Below, one piece after another: positions 23,304 through 37,115 of a stretch of DNA of 64,000 nt. A program made the translations under genes and the position numbers. A model generated the notes under the pieces. It saw nothing but the letters and a program-made list of their open reading frames with translations, was not told where the DNA came from and ran no database searches. The stretch lies in NCBI GenBank assembly GCA_031763025.1, contig JASSKH010000030.1:2611197-2675196 (forward strand). The letters run 5' to 3'. Every line of letters starts with the position of its first letter. Within the stretch, counting starts at the first letter, position 1. Source of the stretch: Macrocystis pyrifera. Its lineage: Eukaryota; Sar; Phaeophyceae; Laminariales; Laminariaceae.

Positions 23304-23419
23304 ACTACGGGGGTCCATAGTTAACGGGACCAAATTTTTTGTTAGTAAAAATAGGTAAATGTATACCAGGTAGGTTTTTATCTATACCATAGGTCCTATT
23401 AACTATGGACCCCCGTAAT
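23304..23419. mobile_element. MITE1 copy e, with internal TACCAGGTA
   Basis: Ends ACTACGGGGGTCCATAG...CTATGGACCCCCGTAAT. Where sister copies read AAATATATAGGTTTTT, this one reads AAATGTATACCAGGTAGGTTTTT. That is a TA replaced by TACCAGGTA at 23,364-23,372. Confidence 0.88.
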
Positions 23420-23803
23420 AGTAAACGAGAGTAAACGACGTCGACAACTCTATGCATGGTATGACAGCACAAAGCTTGTACTGGTACTCCTTTGGACACA
23501 TCCCATTCTCGGTATTCGAAATTAGGATGTCTTCGGAAAGCCGAACTCTGCTAACCCGACATATGGTACTGGCTTCCGTGCATAACAACACTGGAGGTAC
23601 AGGTAGTATTATAGCTGGTATGCTACCGGTTTACGATAACACAAAACAAATACTGGTATACATACTACTGCAGTTGCCCACGAATAGTCTCCCAAAAAGT
23701 GAATAGAGGTGAAGGTATTTTGCACCCGGTATATTTATTAAACCAGGTAGGTATCGATAACATTTACAGCAGTAGCTGGTAGGCAGTTTTAATTATAACC
23801 CTC

Positions 23804-25745
23804 AGGGCCGGTCCTAACGGGGGCAAGAAAAAAAAAAAAAAAAAAAAAAAAACGAACAGACTTTGTTTTTTTTCGTAAAAAACAGCAGGTTGAGTTCTAA
23901 GGGCCCATATTATATCGAGGACTTTTGGTTCTTTCAATTCGATTCGATTTTTTCTTTTCTAATTTAATTTGCATCTGATTGGTCGAAGAGTGAACGACCA
24001 GGCAAGATTCGAAGGGGCAAACTAGAAAAAATCAATTTGAGTGAAAAGTCTTTCGGGACTTTTTTCGTGTGATTTTTCTAATTTCAATTTCGAATTTGGG
24101 AGTTGATCAGCCTTGATGTAGCATGTTCATGGTGCGTCAACACCCCCGCTGGAGTCTGGGGTGATTCTTGGCCGCTTCCGTGACCACCGTCGAGGCGATA
24201 AAACGCGAACCTCAACAACTGGCCACCGGAGCAATAGCCGCGCCCACGGCCACAGACCATATCACATCGTACCCCGGCGGTGGCGCCTCAAAAGAAATCA
24301 TGGCGGCCGCAAGCCCAATTTTTCGGCCTGCTCGATCGGCCAACCATCACGAAAGCCGAGCAAACGAGCGAAAAAACAGAGGATACGCTCGAGACCTCGA
24401 TAGCTGCACCACCGTTGCAGTTTCGCACGTGGCGCTTGAGGGCTCCCTCCGCCCACCCAAGACACCCTGAGAGTGATAGCTTCCTATCCTGCGCCACCAA
24501 AAAAAAAAAAAATGCTGGCGGCGCCGCGCACGCGACAACGCAAACCTTCGCTCTCGTCTACGCTCGTCGCAGTTTGTCGGCTGGGCGTTGTGTGACGCGC
24601 TGCGTTATTCCAGGTTGTTTCGATTTCCTTTTTGTTTGACAATGAACGCGCCGTTTCCCGATAGGATACACGCACGTTTTTTTTTTCGAAATCAAACTAA
24701 AATACATTGGAATTGAAATTTTATTTCCAAATAACGAAATTTAGTGTTCCCCGTTAAGATGGGCTCTAACGAGAAAAAAAAAAAAACGAAACAAAAAATG
24801 AAACAAGAAGAAGCAGCCGAGTCGAATTTTTACGCGGTGCAATTTTCGACAATGACTCAACCACCACAGCACGTGATTCCCGGCGATCGCGCTCGACAGC
24901 GACGGTGGATAGACACAACTCGCACACGCGAGGCACCCTACAAAGCAGGCGGTTCTCGTGGTCCAACCCGCTCCCTCCGGAGTGCTCTAGAACTTGTGTG
25001 TATCGGCCGTCGCTGTTCGATGGCAGACCTTTGAATGTTGAGTGGGACTCATGTCGAAAAATATACCGCCACAGCCACGTCCTGATCCCCCGGTTTCTTG
25101 CGAGGGCATCCCATGGTGATTCCCTACCCATATATGCTCGCGCCGTCAGGAGACAAGCCGTGTGGCAGCCACATGCACTACCTCGGCCATCGTGCGCTTG
25201 ACAACCGGTCGTAGAAACTTTATCGGAACTTCATCCCAACGATTCGAGCTCCTCCTATGTTCCTCTTGGACCCTGGGTATCCCATATTTCGTTTATTTGG
25301 CACGCATTTCGTTTTTTTTCAAGTCAGCTGGGACTTGAAAAAAAATTAAATGTGAAAACGGAGGTATCGGGATCTCTACTTCTAATTTTTTTTATTTGAC
25401 TGTTCGGAGTGCTCACGTACTTGGTGTATGGGTTCATGTGTAACGGTATTTGGGAGTTCCACACAGGAGATATGCGTGTTTCTGCGTGGAGCAGTCAGCG
25501 GGTTGCGACGCGTTTTGTCCGCCAGTTGTTGATGTTCTCCCCCTTTCTTCCTTGTCTTGTGTGTTTTAAATAATACTAGAGTATATATACCCTGAGGGGC
25601 TTCTATGAACTGACTCCGGCTTGGCCTATCATATCAGTGAGCGCACCCAACATTGACCAATAAAGCTCACGTGCTCTTTAGTTCTGCTCTTCGTTTTTTT
25701 TTTCTTTTTTTTTTTTTTTTTTTTGCCCCCGTTAGGACCGGCCCT
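23804..25745. mobile_element. DNA transposon-like element with hAT-like inverted ends
   Basis: Left end AGGGCCGGTCCTAACGGGGG followed by an A-run; right end a T-run followed by GCCCCCGTTAGGACCGGCCC. The ends are inverted over more than 20 bp plus the homopolymers. The imperfect 8-mers TAACCCTC (left) and TAACCCCC (right) could be target-site duplications. The AGGGCCGG start resembles hAT termini. Inside are only short frames (such as 24,168-24,470 plus, Ala/Arg-rich) and no recognisable transposase, so it is probably non-autonomous or dead. A related terminal motif in the same orientation (CGTTAAGATGGGCTCTAACG plus A-run) sits at 24,746, suggesting nesting. Confidence 0.65.
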
Positions 25746-26393
25746 AACCCCCACCGCCTGTTTTGGGGAGTTGATGTGTGCACTCGCTATAGTATCTGGG
25801 GACCTGGTATATGCTGTGCTCGATGGGTAGTTGTTTTAGTGGTAGACTTCTTGGTATGACTTTGGAAATTTATTTACTATTATACAGTACAAGTATTGCA
25901 CTATAGACGCCACAAGCAAATCGACGGCACACGCATATTCTATTCTACCGCACCCTACAGTAGTGGATGCTACGTATCTTGAGGGAGTGAGCGGGGGACT
26001 CGGTAGCGCTCGACGCCATGTCGGGCGGGAAAGGGCTGTTCGACTAAAGGCCTGCCATGCGATAGAGGACATCAGCACTGCTGTCTACTTTCTAAGGAGG
26101 TGATCATCAGCAGAAACAACGACGCAGGCTATTGCTACAGGATCGTGATGGGTTCATCATTGTGATAGCAGGCTTGTAGTTGGTTCATCATGTCTTTCCG
26201 AGCGTTGTACGGATGCTGGGGTGAAACTACCACACGTGAGTTTTGAAAGAGGGTAGAGTAGAAAGCAATACCTGGAAAAGCAAATACTTGAAGAAATCCG
26301 AAAAAAGTGGGCATCAAAACCCACTTCTATTCTACTTCCACTATGATTCGTTGGGCATCAGAGCAAACTGTGTGTAAACGATATTGTAGATAG

Positions 26394-26681
26394 ATGATAC
26401 GAGTACGTGTCAGAACGAGGATGAACTTTATAATCTCAGCAGAGATCAAGAGTAGCAACCGCATTGCTGCAATAGAGCAGCCGCGAATCGCTGTGACCAC
26501 GACGAAAAGCACGACGCAAGCCCGAGTTGTATCACGGTATGCCAACCTGCGACGTCAGAAGAAGGTACCGGACGTGCCGGCGTGGGATATTTGGCTTCCG
26601 AAGCCCTACAATACGCTCTTTCTCTCTAGGACTAGTACTTCCCCACCCGATGCCCATCGGCTGACCCGTTTACTCAAGTAA
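26394..26681 (+). other. Open frame, possible exon
   Basis: 95 codons with a protein-like stretch (RYANLRRQKKVPDVPAWDIW) before a CTCTCTAG. No confirmed splice sites. Followed by a CCCT microsatellite (26,696-26,757) and the candidate exon at 26,775. Confidence 0.2.
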
Positions 26682-26774
26682 TCCATTGTCCAAGCCACCC
26701 TGCTTCCCTCCCTCCCCTCCCCCCCTCCCTCCCTCCCTCCCTCCCACCCCCCCTGCCACCTCGCCGTGCACCAG

Positions 26775-26987
26775 CCTGACCCGACAAGCGTCGAGACCGT
26801 CACGATGGCCTGGCCGCGCTTAGCGTCGACTCCGGTCGTCCAAACCGAGGCCGCCGCGTGCTGCCGCCGCTGCCTCGAGCATGGCGCCTCGGCGACCCCT
26901 GCGTCCAGCAGGCAGGCAGGCTACCGACAGCGCGCTGACAAGACGCTGGTCGGTGGCGCTGTTCAAGTGTCACGCCTCTCTCTGCGG
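26775..26987 (+). CDS. Candidate internal exon upstream of the 28.3-kb terminal exon
   Basis: This GC-rich block of 71 codons lies between a CT-rich acceptor (...GTGCACCAG) and a consensus donor (CGG|GTGAGA), in phase 0 at both ends. It would join in frame to the exon at 28,335. The peptide has a Cys-pair motif (ACCRRCLEHG near residue 27) and a basic middle. A second frame is also open over the last third of the exon, so the frame is not certain. It is unrecognised. The counterpart for copy 1 would lie outside the window. Confidence 0.3.
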
Positions 26988-28334
26988 GTGAGATATCTGG
27001 GACGCCGAGGCTCGCGCCCTGAGAGCCGCGGTACAACGAAGGCGAGGAGGTGGGGGGAGGAGCTGGAAGAGGAGGGAGGCGGGGTGCGGAAGGGGAGGGG
27101 AAAAAGTGGGGGAGAAGGGGTGGTTGGAGGTATGGGGTGCCAGTGACGTTGTCGTGGTCGCCGCGCCGCCGCCGCCGCCGCTGCCGCCGCCTCCGCCACG
27201 CTGTGACCGAGACCTATTGCTGGGGTTAGAGTTGCTTTTTCGGGAGAGGTAGGGAGGAGACGCTTTTCTCGTGTCGGCAAGTACACGGAGGTTACGAAGG
27301 GGACAAGGGGGGGGGGGGGGGGGTGCTGGCAGGGAACTGATCGAGACCGCGGGGGGCGGCACCAACCCGCAGTGCAAAGGAGATAAAAACGGCGGCAGCT
27401 ACTGCTGTGAACGTCAGATCTGCCGAGATGCTCTAGCCTCGCCGCCACTGCCGCTTCTAACGCCGCTTCTGACGCCGTTTCCTTTGTCAAAGCACCTCCT
27501 TCTCGATGAAAATGATCGAAGCGACGTGTCGCGCCCAGCCCTTCACCCTCCCGACTATTTCAGCTCAGCCCTGTCTATACCTATCAGCGGCTGCCTCGCG
27601 GTGGCGCACCAGCAGTCCAGTGGGGGTCTGGCCGAGGCCGCATGAACGAGCGGTGTTAAGCATGAGGCGAGGGAGGGAAAAGGGCGGCAGTGGCGGCTGC
27701 GGCGGCGGCGACGGCAACAGCAGCAGCAGTGGTAGAGACCGAGGCCGCTGGCTGCGGCGTCATTGCGAGATTCTCTGGGCTTGGTACGGCTTGAGTTTGC
27801 TAGCGGAGACCTGACGGGGAATCACCCTCTCATGCATATGATGCTCAGGCAAGAGAAAATTAAGAGCTTTGCGATTGTTGTGTGGTCGTGCGTGCGAACG
27901 GCGCGTTACATTCATTCCCCGCGCGGCGCGCCTGCTCGTTGGCCCGTTTGCGCTTTCGGGAGAGGTGTACAGTACTATAATAATATCTCCGCGACGGCAC
28001 GCTTGGTGTACAATCCTAGCTGGGAGCTCCAACACGAATGGCCTGAGTAAGAATTGCGACAAAGTGGCATTGCCATCTGCAGTGCAGAAACAGCTCTCAG
28101 CGCTTGGTGTCTCACCTCCATGTTCATCCATCCGCTCTCGCTTCAATGCTTCAGCTCTCCTTTTGTTTCTCTCTTTTGCCTTTCTGTCGCTGTGTCTCTT
28201 TACCCAACCCCTCTCTCTCTGTATGTGTCTATCGATCCCCAACTCTCCCACTTCCTCCCCCCGCCCGGTCTTTCTCGATTTATGTATTTGCTTTCCCCCC
28301 TTCTCTCTGTCTTCCCCTCTCTCTCTGTCGTTAG

Positions 28335-28505
28335 AGCACGTTCATGATGATCGGGCGGGACCAGTTGCAGGTGTACCTGTACGCTCTTAACCCTGCCGAC
28401 GGCTCGGCGCGGAGGAAGAGGATGGAGGAAGAGGTGGAGCACTTCCGCGACCTCAGCGCGCCCACCGCTCTAGAGGCGGCGGCCACCATCTCGGAAGACG
28501 GATGA
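28335..28505 (+). CDS. Terminal exon of an unrecognised plus-strand gene (copy 2)
   Basis: This is identical in coding content to 828-998, with the same CT-rich acceptor and the same TGA (28,503-28,505). Here the upstream flank is visible. The nearest phase-compatible candidate exon is 26,775-26,987, which ends in phase 0 at a good GTGAGA donor. Both copies keep the open frame, so neither looks like a pseudogene from this exon alone. Function unknown. Confidence 0.6.
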   Translation, partial: STFMMIGRDQLQVYLYALNPADGSARRKRMEEEVEHFRDLSAPTALEAAATISEDG

Positions 28506-28884
28506 GGATAGACAGGTGAAGCGCGCGCCTCACCACACCGCGCAGGGATGGATGTTCTACAGGAATTTGATCCTGAGAACCGCGAGACCCTATCCCATTG
28601 GTGTAGGCGTGACTTGGATATCATATTTTTTGAGCGAATGCGAGTTTTTTTTTTTTTTTAGCGACGACGACGAAAAATGGGAACCAGTTTTTCGAGACGG
28701 TCGAAACCTTCTTTGTCTTGATTAACCGATTATTTCCGTCGGCGGTGTTCATCAAATGTCTCAGGACTTTCTTTTACCCAAAAAATACCCCGGTACGGAC
28801 CACTTTCACTGCGGAACAACCATACACGACCACAGCCAAGCCTATAAGGGCACATGCTCACAGCGGAGCAGGGACCGTCCGTGT

Positions 28885-28917
<33 letters not shown>

Positions 28918-29924
28918 GAACCGGCACAGTGGCGTGGGCACCCAGTGCTGTCGCGGCCGCTGCGCGCACCGTCTGCCATATCCCCAAACACCAACGCACA
29001 CAAGTTGACGATAGTTACAAATACCCTGCTGCGCGAGTTCCGTCCTGGTTCGCGAGTGCCTAGCGACAGCTATACTCTTTGTACCCGAAGCAAGATTTTG
29101 TCCGAGCAATGAAAAAACAGGGATGGGAGAAGGAATGAAGAACCTAAGCTCACCACACTTGCACATATTACTATGGCTGCCGTTGGTCAATTGTACTCTT
29201 TATTAGTAGTGCACAAAGCTTCACGTTCACTTTCCAGCTCAACTTATGGGAGGTATTGCCCTCAACAGCCCGCCGGACGAGCAGAGTGGCCACAGGCGTC
29301 TTCCGTTTCCCCCCCCCGGTGCTTCCCTTCCCTTTCGTCGCAAACACATATGATACGAAGATACGTATGTACGTACACGGTTCAGCGAAGCCTTTTCTGC
29401 TCGTTGATCTGTATCGAATGCTTCACACTCCGAACGGATCATGAGCTACAGCAGATCACCTATTCCCTCACTTGCCGTTGTGAGTGAATGTGAGGGGATC
29501 TGCATAGTGCAGTTCCAAACGAGCAACAATGTGCTAGACCATGTAGGTTATACGAGTCCCACCCGGCAACATGAGCTATTAATAGGTCACACAAGATCGG
29601 GAATAGACGTGTCTTGAAATATCTAGATCATGAAGAGGGAATCAGTATTTTGTCCGAGGTGTGGACTGTTTTGCCTCCCCAAAACATTTTTAGTTTTCAC
29701 TACGAGGACCATTCACGTACGTATAACGTTTCAGGCGCGCTTTTTTACTGTTATTATTAATAACACCACCACGTAGTAGTATTAATAGTAAGCATCTGAC
29801 ATTTTCGTTTGATTTTTGCTCTGATTCATGAAATATAACATCAGCTACCCGCACCGAGGCACAGTAAATCCAACTGTAAATACTGTTGTGTATCTGGAGG
29901 TTTTTATCTGTCCCATCCTTGCCC

Positions 29925-29957
<33 letters not shown>

Positions 29958-29959
29958 AG

Positions 29960-30136
29960 GTCTCATTTCCTGGCTATCACCTCCAGCTGTACACTGCCCA
30001 CACCGTGGCCGGCGACGCGCTGTGGACAGGGAGGGGTAGGGGTGTCCATAACAATGCTACGGGGAATGAAGAGCCTTGCTCGTCGAAGCCGCGGGGGTGC
30101 CCGAGCTGGTCACGGCGGACTCTCTCGAGGAGTTAA
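29960..30136 (+). CDS. Candidate terminal exon after the poly-C tract (copy 2)
   Basis: Same sequence and same ambiguity as 2,464-2,640. The frame is conserved between copies but so is nearly all of the DNA, so conservation adds no support. Confidence 0.28.
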   Translation, partial: VSFPGYHLQLYTAHTVAGDALWTGRGRGVHNNATGNEEPCSSKPRGCPSWSRRTLSRS

Positions 30137-33100
30137 TATGGCTGCTGCAAGCTCTGGCGAGGTGACGGTGACGGTGACCTACAGTAATACTTGAGTAATA
30201 TACGGTATGACTCTGGACGGCATTATAAGAGTAGGTTAGGCATAAATATGAAGACTAAACGATCCTGACATTTCCGTCCGGAGCGGTATATACATAGGAG
30301 CCCGCGGTTTGACCTCCTTGACTGACCTCTTTGACTGACCACCCTACACTGAAACTAGTATATCAAGGTCTCAAGAGGTAGGACACCGCGGTTTGACCGC
30401 CTTGACTGATCGCCCCTATACTGAAACCAGTACAATATTGCTGACAGAGGTCTTGACGCGTCTGAAAAGACCGGTCTCCTGTGTATGGTGTCACTCTGGC
30501 GGGTAATGTAAGATACGTTTGATGTTCATGTCAGAGTCCAAACGAAGGTTATATTCCCAGCCAAAGTAGTGGCGTATTTGACGGTGAAGGTGCAGCATGC
30601 TTGATCAGTTTTGAACGGGGCGCGTGGCGGTTCTCAACTTGCTTGCTGCAGCTAGGATCAGACGCTTCAGTGGACTCCTATAGCAGCAAAATACTGGTAT
30701 TACAGTAGTTTTAGTACAGCAGTAGTATATCTACTTGTAGGACAGGAGATACAATAGTCCATTGAAACTTCTGGACAGAGATCCCACCTGCGAGCGAGCA
30801 CGTACAGGAGATCCTCGCGCTTTGGCAGCCAGGTCATTCCTGCTGTCGCCGTTCGAATAGATTTGCAGCAGTACTGGAGATGAGATGCTCCCGCTTGTTC
30901 CGCGTTTTCAGCAATTTTCTTGCCATCTAACACCGGCCGCCGCCGCCGTACCTCCACCCTTTCTCCTCGCCCTTGCCCCCACCCCTCCCCTCCGCCGTGT
31001 TCTCTGATCGCTCGCACTACAGCAGTATTATGATAGCGGACAGGGATGACCAGCTTCGCCAGGAGGAGTTGAGAGATAAAATCTGGGCAGAGCACGTCGG
31101 ACGTGTCGTCCGTCCCCTGCTTGACACGCGGGCGCTGGGTTCGCGATGCCGGAGACGTGCTTGCCTTGGCCGTGGGAAGGCGACGAGATGCAGGATTGTA
31201 CTGATGGCCACCCGCGCATCGCTACGTAGACCGGCGGCGAGGTACCGGAAGCCGAGTGTTGCCTTGTATACAGCGCGTTCCGTGCAGAGCTTTAATTTCG
31301 CACGGATTGCGATTATTTCAATTGTGCTCTCTGTGTCACAGTCTGTGACCGTAGCATTCATATCTCTGTAGGACGAAGAATCAGGACGGAAACCGGGTGT
31401 ACTGATGTAGTTGAGCAGAGAAAAAGTGATTTGATCTGAAGACAAGAACGGCAACAAGAGAGGTGTTGAATTGCCATGCCATCAATCGGATATTTGCTGC
31501 ATGCCTCCTTTTTATTTTCGGGATGGTTGACGGGTTCGTGTATTTTTAGCATCTCAGCAGTCTAGATTTTGAATGAGTTCGATCGTCTTTCTCGGCGCTC
31601 GCCCGCTTTTTCTCGACAACGGCCTACATACGCTGTGTGTGTGCCAAAAGTTGGACTATGTTTGTTTCGGAAAGCTTCGTATTAATACCATACGTACTGT
31701 GTGTAGCCCTATTATAGACCGGACATTTCCAAGAATCTCACCCTTTTCGGCCTAGGAAAAAAACAACCTTCCCGTCTATTAGTACAGTAGGAAAAATCGA
31801 GGGCTGGAGAACGATCTCACCCCTGCGCGATACCAGAGCGCTTCACGGTATGGTACCATTTTAGCGTATATAGCTGGGCGTGGGGATACCGGGTACGTAT
31901 ACAGAATGAATATCCGGACTGGACTGTTGAAATGGTGTGAGTAGAGTGTGTTTCCCGGGGGGAGAAGGGGCGATGTTTGTAGGGTTAAACAGGCGTTTTT
32001 GGGTCTACGGTGCGCCGCCGTCATTTCCCGAATATGTGTACAGTACGTACTCGTAGCCATTGAGGGAACAGCCGCTGAGCTTTGCTGCCGCATGCCGGTG
32101 TTCGCGGTAGGTTTATCCGGAGGGAGGTTCCGCAGGCCTACTGCTGCAGTCATGAGTACGACCCACACCCCGTATGGTCGAGTCGGGTGTACGTGTGACG
32201 TCGAAGAAGTGAATAGTTTTGCTCTTTGGACCCCTACGTACCCCTTGCGTAACCCTCTGAGAACCGCACTCCCGTTTTGGGGACAAACCACTCGGAATAT
32301 ATGTGCTGATGTACAGTGCGGCACAAAGAAGGGTCCTGTTTAGGTTTTGCGCCCGAGCCGCACATCCGTCAACAATCAATCGTCAATCACCTCAAAAAGT
32401 AGTATGGAGAGGGATCGATCGGCATTTTGGCTATTAATACAGTACAGTACAGTACAGTACATCCGTACGACAGTCTAGCTCGGTTGTTGGTGCCACTACT
32501 GTATTGCAAGCAGCAACACGGACGATGACGCACGCATGCATGGATGGATGGATACGTGGGGCTCACTTCCGTATTTTTTAGACCATCGCTTTTACTTTCC
32601 AGCTCGTAACTCGTGGGAGGTTTAATTTTGACCGTCAGCGGCATTCTGGCGTTCTGGACCATAGCAATAGCCGTGGCCACAAGCAAGCAAGCGAGCGAGC
32701 GTTTTTCTTCCCTTCTCCCCCCCCGGCACAGCAGTACCTGCCTTCGTTCGGATCGCGCATAGTTGAGTTCTTCAGCATTCCCAAACTGCTCGTTGATTTG
32801 GGTCGATATCGAGTTTGCCATCTCGCGCAATCTCGCACTTTCGCCATCGGAAGAAAACTCAGAAAAAAAACACTATTAATAGTGTGTAAATAAAACACAC
32901 CAGCCGAGATTCGAACTCCGGCACATCCACCAGCAAGGATGACGGTCTACCGTTGATACGAAGGGACACGTGCTACAAATCATAACGCCGTAACACGCGA
33001 GAGAGGACACCATGACACTGACCCCTATGATACGAATCGTCAAACTTGAGCACGAAAGCTGATTTCACATCGATTGGTTGGGGTTTGACCACACCTCGGG

Positions 33101-33800
33101 CTAATCCTCGACGAGTGGAAAACGCTTTCTGAGTGTAAAGATGTGCATATTGTATACCAGGTGTGTGTGTAGGGAGGAAAACGATTTCCTTTTGTACACT
33201 AGAAGGAGCTCTCCCTGGCTTCGGCAGACGCCTCAGAACGTAGCTATTGCATTGTAGAGGGGGGGTGGTAGGGCTGTGAGTCGGAGGTGCCCACTTAACC
33301 CTTCGGTACTGCATTGTACAGGAACATATGTATGACTCTACTATCAAGTAATTTGTCCCTTAAACGAGAGCGCAGCTCTCAAGGGGTTGAGTCGCCCACT
33401 AGCAATTTTTGGTCGGACTGATAGTCAGTCGTGAAACGGAGGTGCGGGCTATCCGAGTTATTGGGTTTCCTTAGTTGTACGCAAAAAGTAACGCAGGATA
33501 CAGCTTCTGAACGTAAATCTCTGCGGGCTGCGGCTCATACCCGGCGACACTGCAGCGCGCCGTGGGAGATCCACATGCACACACACGCACACTGGTGGGA
33601 CAGCCCACCTCTCCCAACGGTGCCGACGGCGTAACGCTTTGTCTTTCGTATGATACTATATTGCATATATAATAGGCGGTTTGTCGAGGCGCGCGTTTCG
33701 CGCAAGGTTGGGAAAGACGAAGGAAAGCCATGACGGAGGGATCCACGAACCGAACCCTATTTAATAACAGGTGGTTAGGTTAATGTTAACCTCGAATACT

Positions 33801-33912
33801 ATTGCGGGGGACCATACAGTAGTAAATAGGACCGAATACTATGAGTAAAAATAAGGAAACATATAGGTTTTTGTGTGTACCGTAGGTCCTATTTACTATG
33901 TTCCCCCGTAAT
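33801..33912. mobile_element. MITE1 copy b
   Basis: The copy-2 counterpart of 6,315-6,426, with the same ends and the same internal TACAGTA, so the extra bases predate the large duplication. Confidence 0.85.
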
Positions 33913-36900
33913 GCCAATGGCGTTGGTGTCAGGGGTTCGATTCTCCGTACGATGTTTGGAATGTTTATTTTTCAAATAGCACCAACTGTCGAGGAGACCG
34001 CCTGTTATAGCGTGGGCAGGCACAATGCGACCCGACTCGACAAGGGAAGAAAGTGCTGAGCCCTTCTGGCGATAAAAAGGCAAGGCACGTACCGTAGTGA
34101 GGAGGGAGGAGAAGGGTCCTACTAGTGTACGTGAGCTCGGATCTGACTTACGAATGCGAGGGAGCAGGAGCAAGAAGGGCAGAGAGAATACCTGGTAGAT
34201 GAGATGGGAAAAAAAGAAGGGGGAAAAAAAAAAGTGTTCTTCTGGGAATCTGTTTACTTTATGTACCGCTGCCGTGTAGCTGTCAAATACTCTGCTTGGT
34301 GATGAGCTCGGTGTTTCGTTCGTATCCCCATCGGGGTAACCGCGACTGAACCAATAATAGCTGTCACGTTCCTCTACTCGTAAGGCAGGGTAGAGAACTA
34401 TTACTTTTTTGTGCTTCTGTTTCTTTTACCTTTCTTGTGGAAACTGAAGTCATTCCTGTCTTGTTGAGGCATAAGTGAAACTCCTAGGGCCAAATGTTTT
34501 GCGCAGGTAGCCTCTAGAATAACTCCCAAATGGTCCTTTTCGGAGAGTTTTGTGAAGGTCATCATGCTTCAGACGGCGAAAATTCCAAAGCTATTCGCGG
34601 GAAACGTCAAATCTCACAGGTTACGTCGAGTCGGTTTGGGTCGGGTCACCCAACCCTCGAGATTTTAGACAACGTTTGACCCGAGCCGACCCGTCCCGAC
34701 CCGATCCGATCCGATCCGTTCTGTGTGACAAACATAACCTGACCCGCGATACTTGAAACCTCTTGACCCCACCCGACCCGACCCGACCATTTTGAACGTT
34801 ACCTTTCCCGCGAACAGCCCTGGAAAATCCAGCCAAAACTTGTTGGCCCGGGGACCACAATCACATGTATATATGACACGAATATAGCCTGCACTTGATA
34901 TGTACAAATCCGTGGTATAACTATGACGTATCATGCGACTGACAAAGTTGGGTATCAACCACTCCGTCGTTCGAGCTCGCTGCTGACGCCTTGAAGCTTC
35001 TTGTAAAAACGGTAAAAATTGTGCGTTTCATTCGGAAACTTTTCGGCGCGTCGTTCTCGCTCGGTGACCTTGTATTAACTTGCATTCCCCTCCTCCTGTT
35101 GTTGACCCCGTTGGATTGTGGCAATACATATGTCATCCTCATATTCCGGGGATTTGATGCTTTCTGTACTTCTTATTATACGCACCAGGGTCTGGTGGTG
35201 TTTATCTTGCGGGCAGTCCGGAAATAAATCCTCTAGACAGGTAGTGTGGTTGGCTTTACGTCGACGGCTGATGTGGTTTTGCTCCTTTCATGCCTGGCCA
35301 TAACTATTGTACTACATACAGTACTAATAGTATTCGTGCTCGTTCAGCGTCTGTCGCGCCGAAGATCTATGGTCTATGTAATACTAGTACTCCAGGCCTA
35401 GTAGTGTTTAGCCACGAATACCCACCAGCGTTGATGCCACGGGTTCAATACTCCGTACGAGTATAAAAGAAGTGTGGTATAAGCAGTACTTTATACCAGG
35501 GTAACCAAGGTATATTTCGAAGTACGAGTATGTCTGTTCGTCTTTTTCTCGAAAGCCACCAACTGCCGAGAGCGCCTACGGTATTACATATTAAATCGCG
35601 TAGTGCCAGGTAGGTGTTATGCATGGTTTGAAGCGAGTCCACGAGGGAAGACAGTCAGCTGCGCTGAACTCTTCTCGAGGAAAAAAAATGCAACTCGCCT
35701 ACCACCGTGGTTTGGGGGCCCCGGGGGGAAAAGGACCTGGTATGTGATTATCTGCTTTGCGACTACTCCTACCGTATATACGGGGAGGGCGCAGGAGAAA
35801 GAAGGGCGACGTTATTGCCGGCACATATTACACGTACATCGGCAGTGGATGGTCTGGAAAAAGGAACGACGAGAAAGAACAAATCGCGCAACGAAAAACG
35901 ATTTCCATCTCCGTCCCACGGAAGAAAAAAAGAAGAACAATAATATTTTACACGTTTCAGTTACGTACGAACACGTCAGCTGTGACTTCGACCGATGGAT
36001 TGGTTAATACTCAACTTTCTATGTATATTTCGTGCACGCTGCGTGATACGTCCGGCTCGCTAGGTTTGTACCTGGTATTATTTCATACCAGGTATCCCTT
36101 CACTTATCATCATGTATATGTATGGTGTCAGTGAATTCGACTGTCGATGTACCGGTAGAAGTTAATGCTCAGTTTCACAAGTTGTATGGTAGGTAGGCCG
36201 TTCGTGCGTTCGTGCGTGGTGTACTACTTTCATTCCTCGTCCCTCGTGAAGGATGCATCATGTAATACACTTTGGTTGACGAACAAAAAAATGTACCAGT
36301 ATCATCTGCAACGTGAACGCTCTCTTCTTGTGTTTCGTCGATGAAGGCCTCTCTCTCAGCTCGACGTGTTCCGTACTCACTGCTCGCTCTCGCTCGGGAC
36401 GCTACTATAATGTTGTACGTACAGCAGTACCGGTAGTAGCTTCCATGTCGTAGTCTTTGTGTGCTGGGATACTGGGATGGTCGTACGAGTATGTCGTACG
36501 TCAAAACTGGTGAAACGTCAAAAAAATGAACCGTTCGTGATTGCGCCGCATATTCTTGTGATGTGGTAGATGTTTGATGATGCGGGGTGTGGCGCACAGC
36601 GAGCACATAGCAGCTGCGAGATCCGCCAAGTTGTTCGACACCATAGTTTGCAAGCTGTGTGGTTCGCCGGTGTCGTGTGTTCTACTTTCCTCGTGAAGGA
36701 TAGAAAGTTGAAAAAATATCAAATTTTACCTATGAATACATGTTTTTAGCTGTCAGCTTCAGCCCCAGCTGCGACCTCGATCAAATTGGTCGAATATGTA
36801 CGGTATTAATAGTACTCAGCTTTGCAAGCTACTGCTGCTGTACGTGATACGTGATATTTGCCAGGTGCCCGGTAAATCGGTCGTGCCTGTCGCAGGCCTC

Positions 36901-37011
36901 TCAGCCCCTCTTGTTGAGCCTTCGATGGCGGCGGGGGGGTCCACAAGCCACATATATTTTTATATGTAGTATCTATACCTCCTGTATGCTTGTATACGCA
37001 ACATCACACAT

Positions 37012-37044
<33 letters not shown>

Positions 37045-37115
37045 CAGGGTAGAAGCAGAAGCGGCAGCAGCAACAGCAACAGAAGCAGCAACAGCCCTTC
37101 TTTTTGTTCACGCTT

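Noticed and set aside
24168..24470. Possible transposase inside the 23.8-kb element
   Set aside because: 101 codons, Ala/Arg-rich, with no catalytic motif or recognisable transposase segment.
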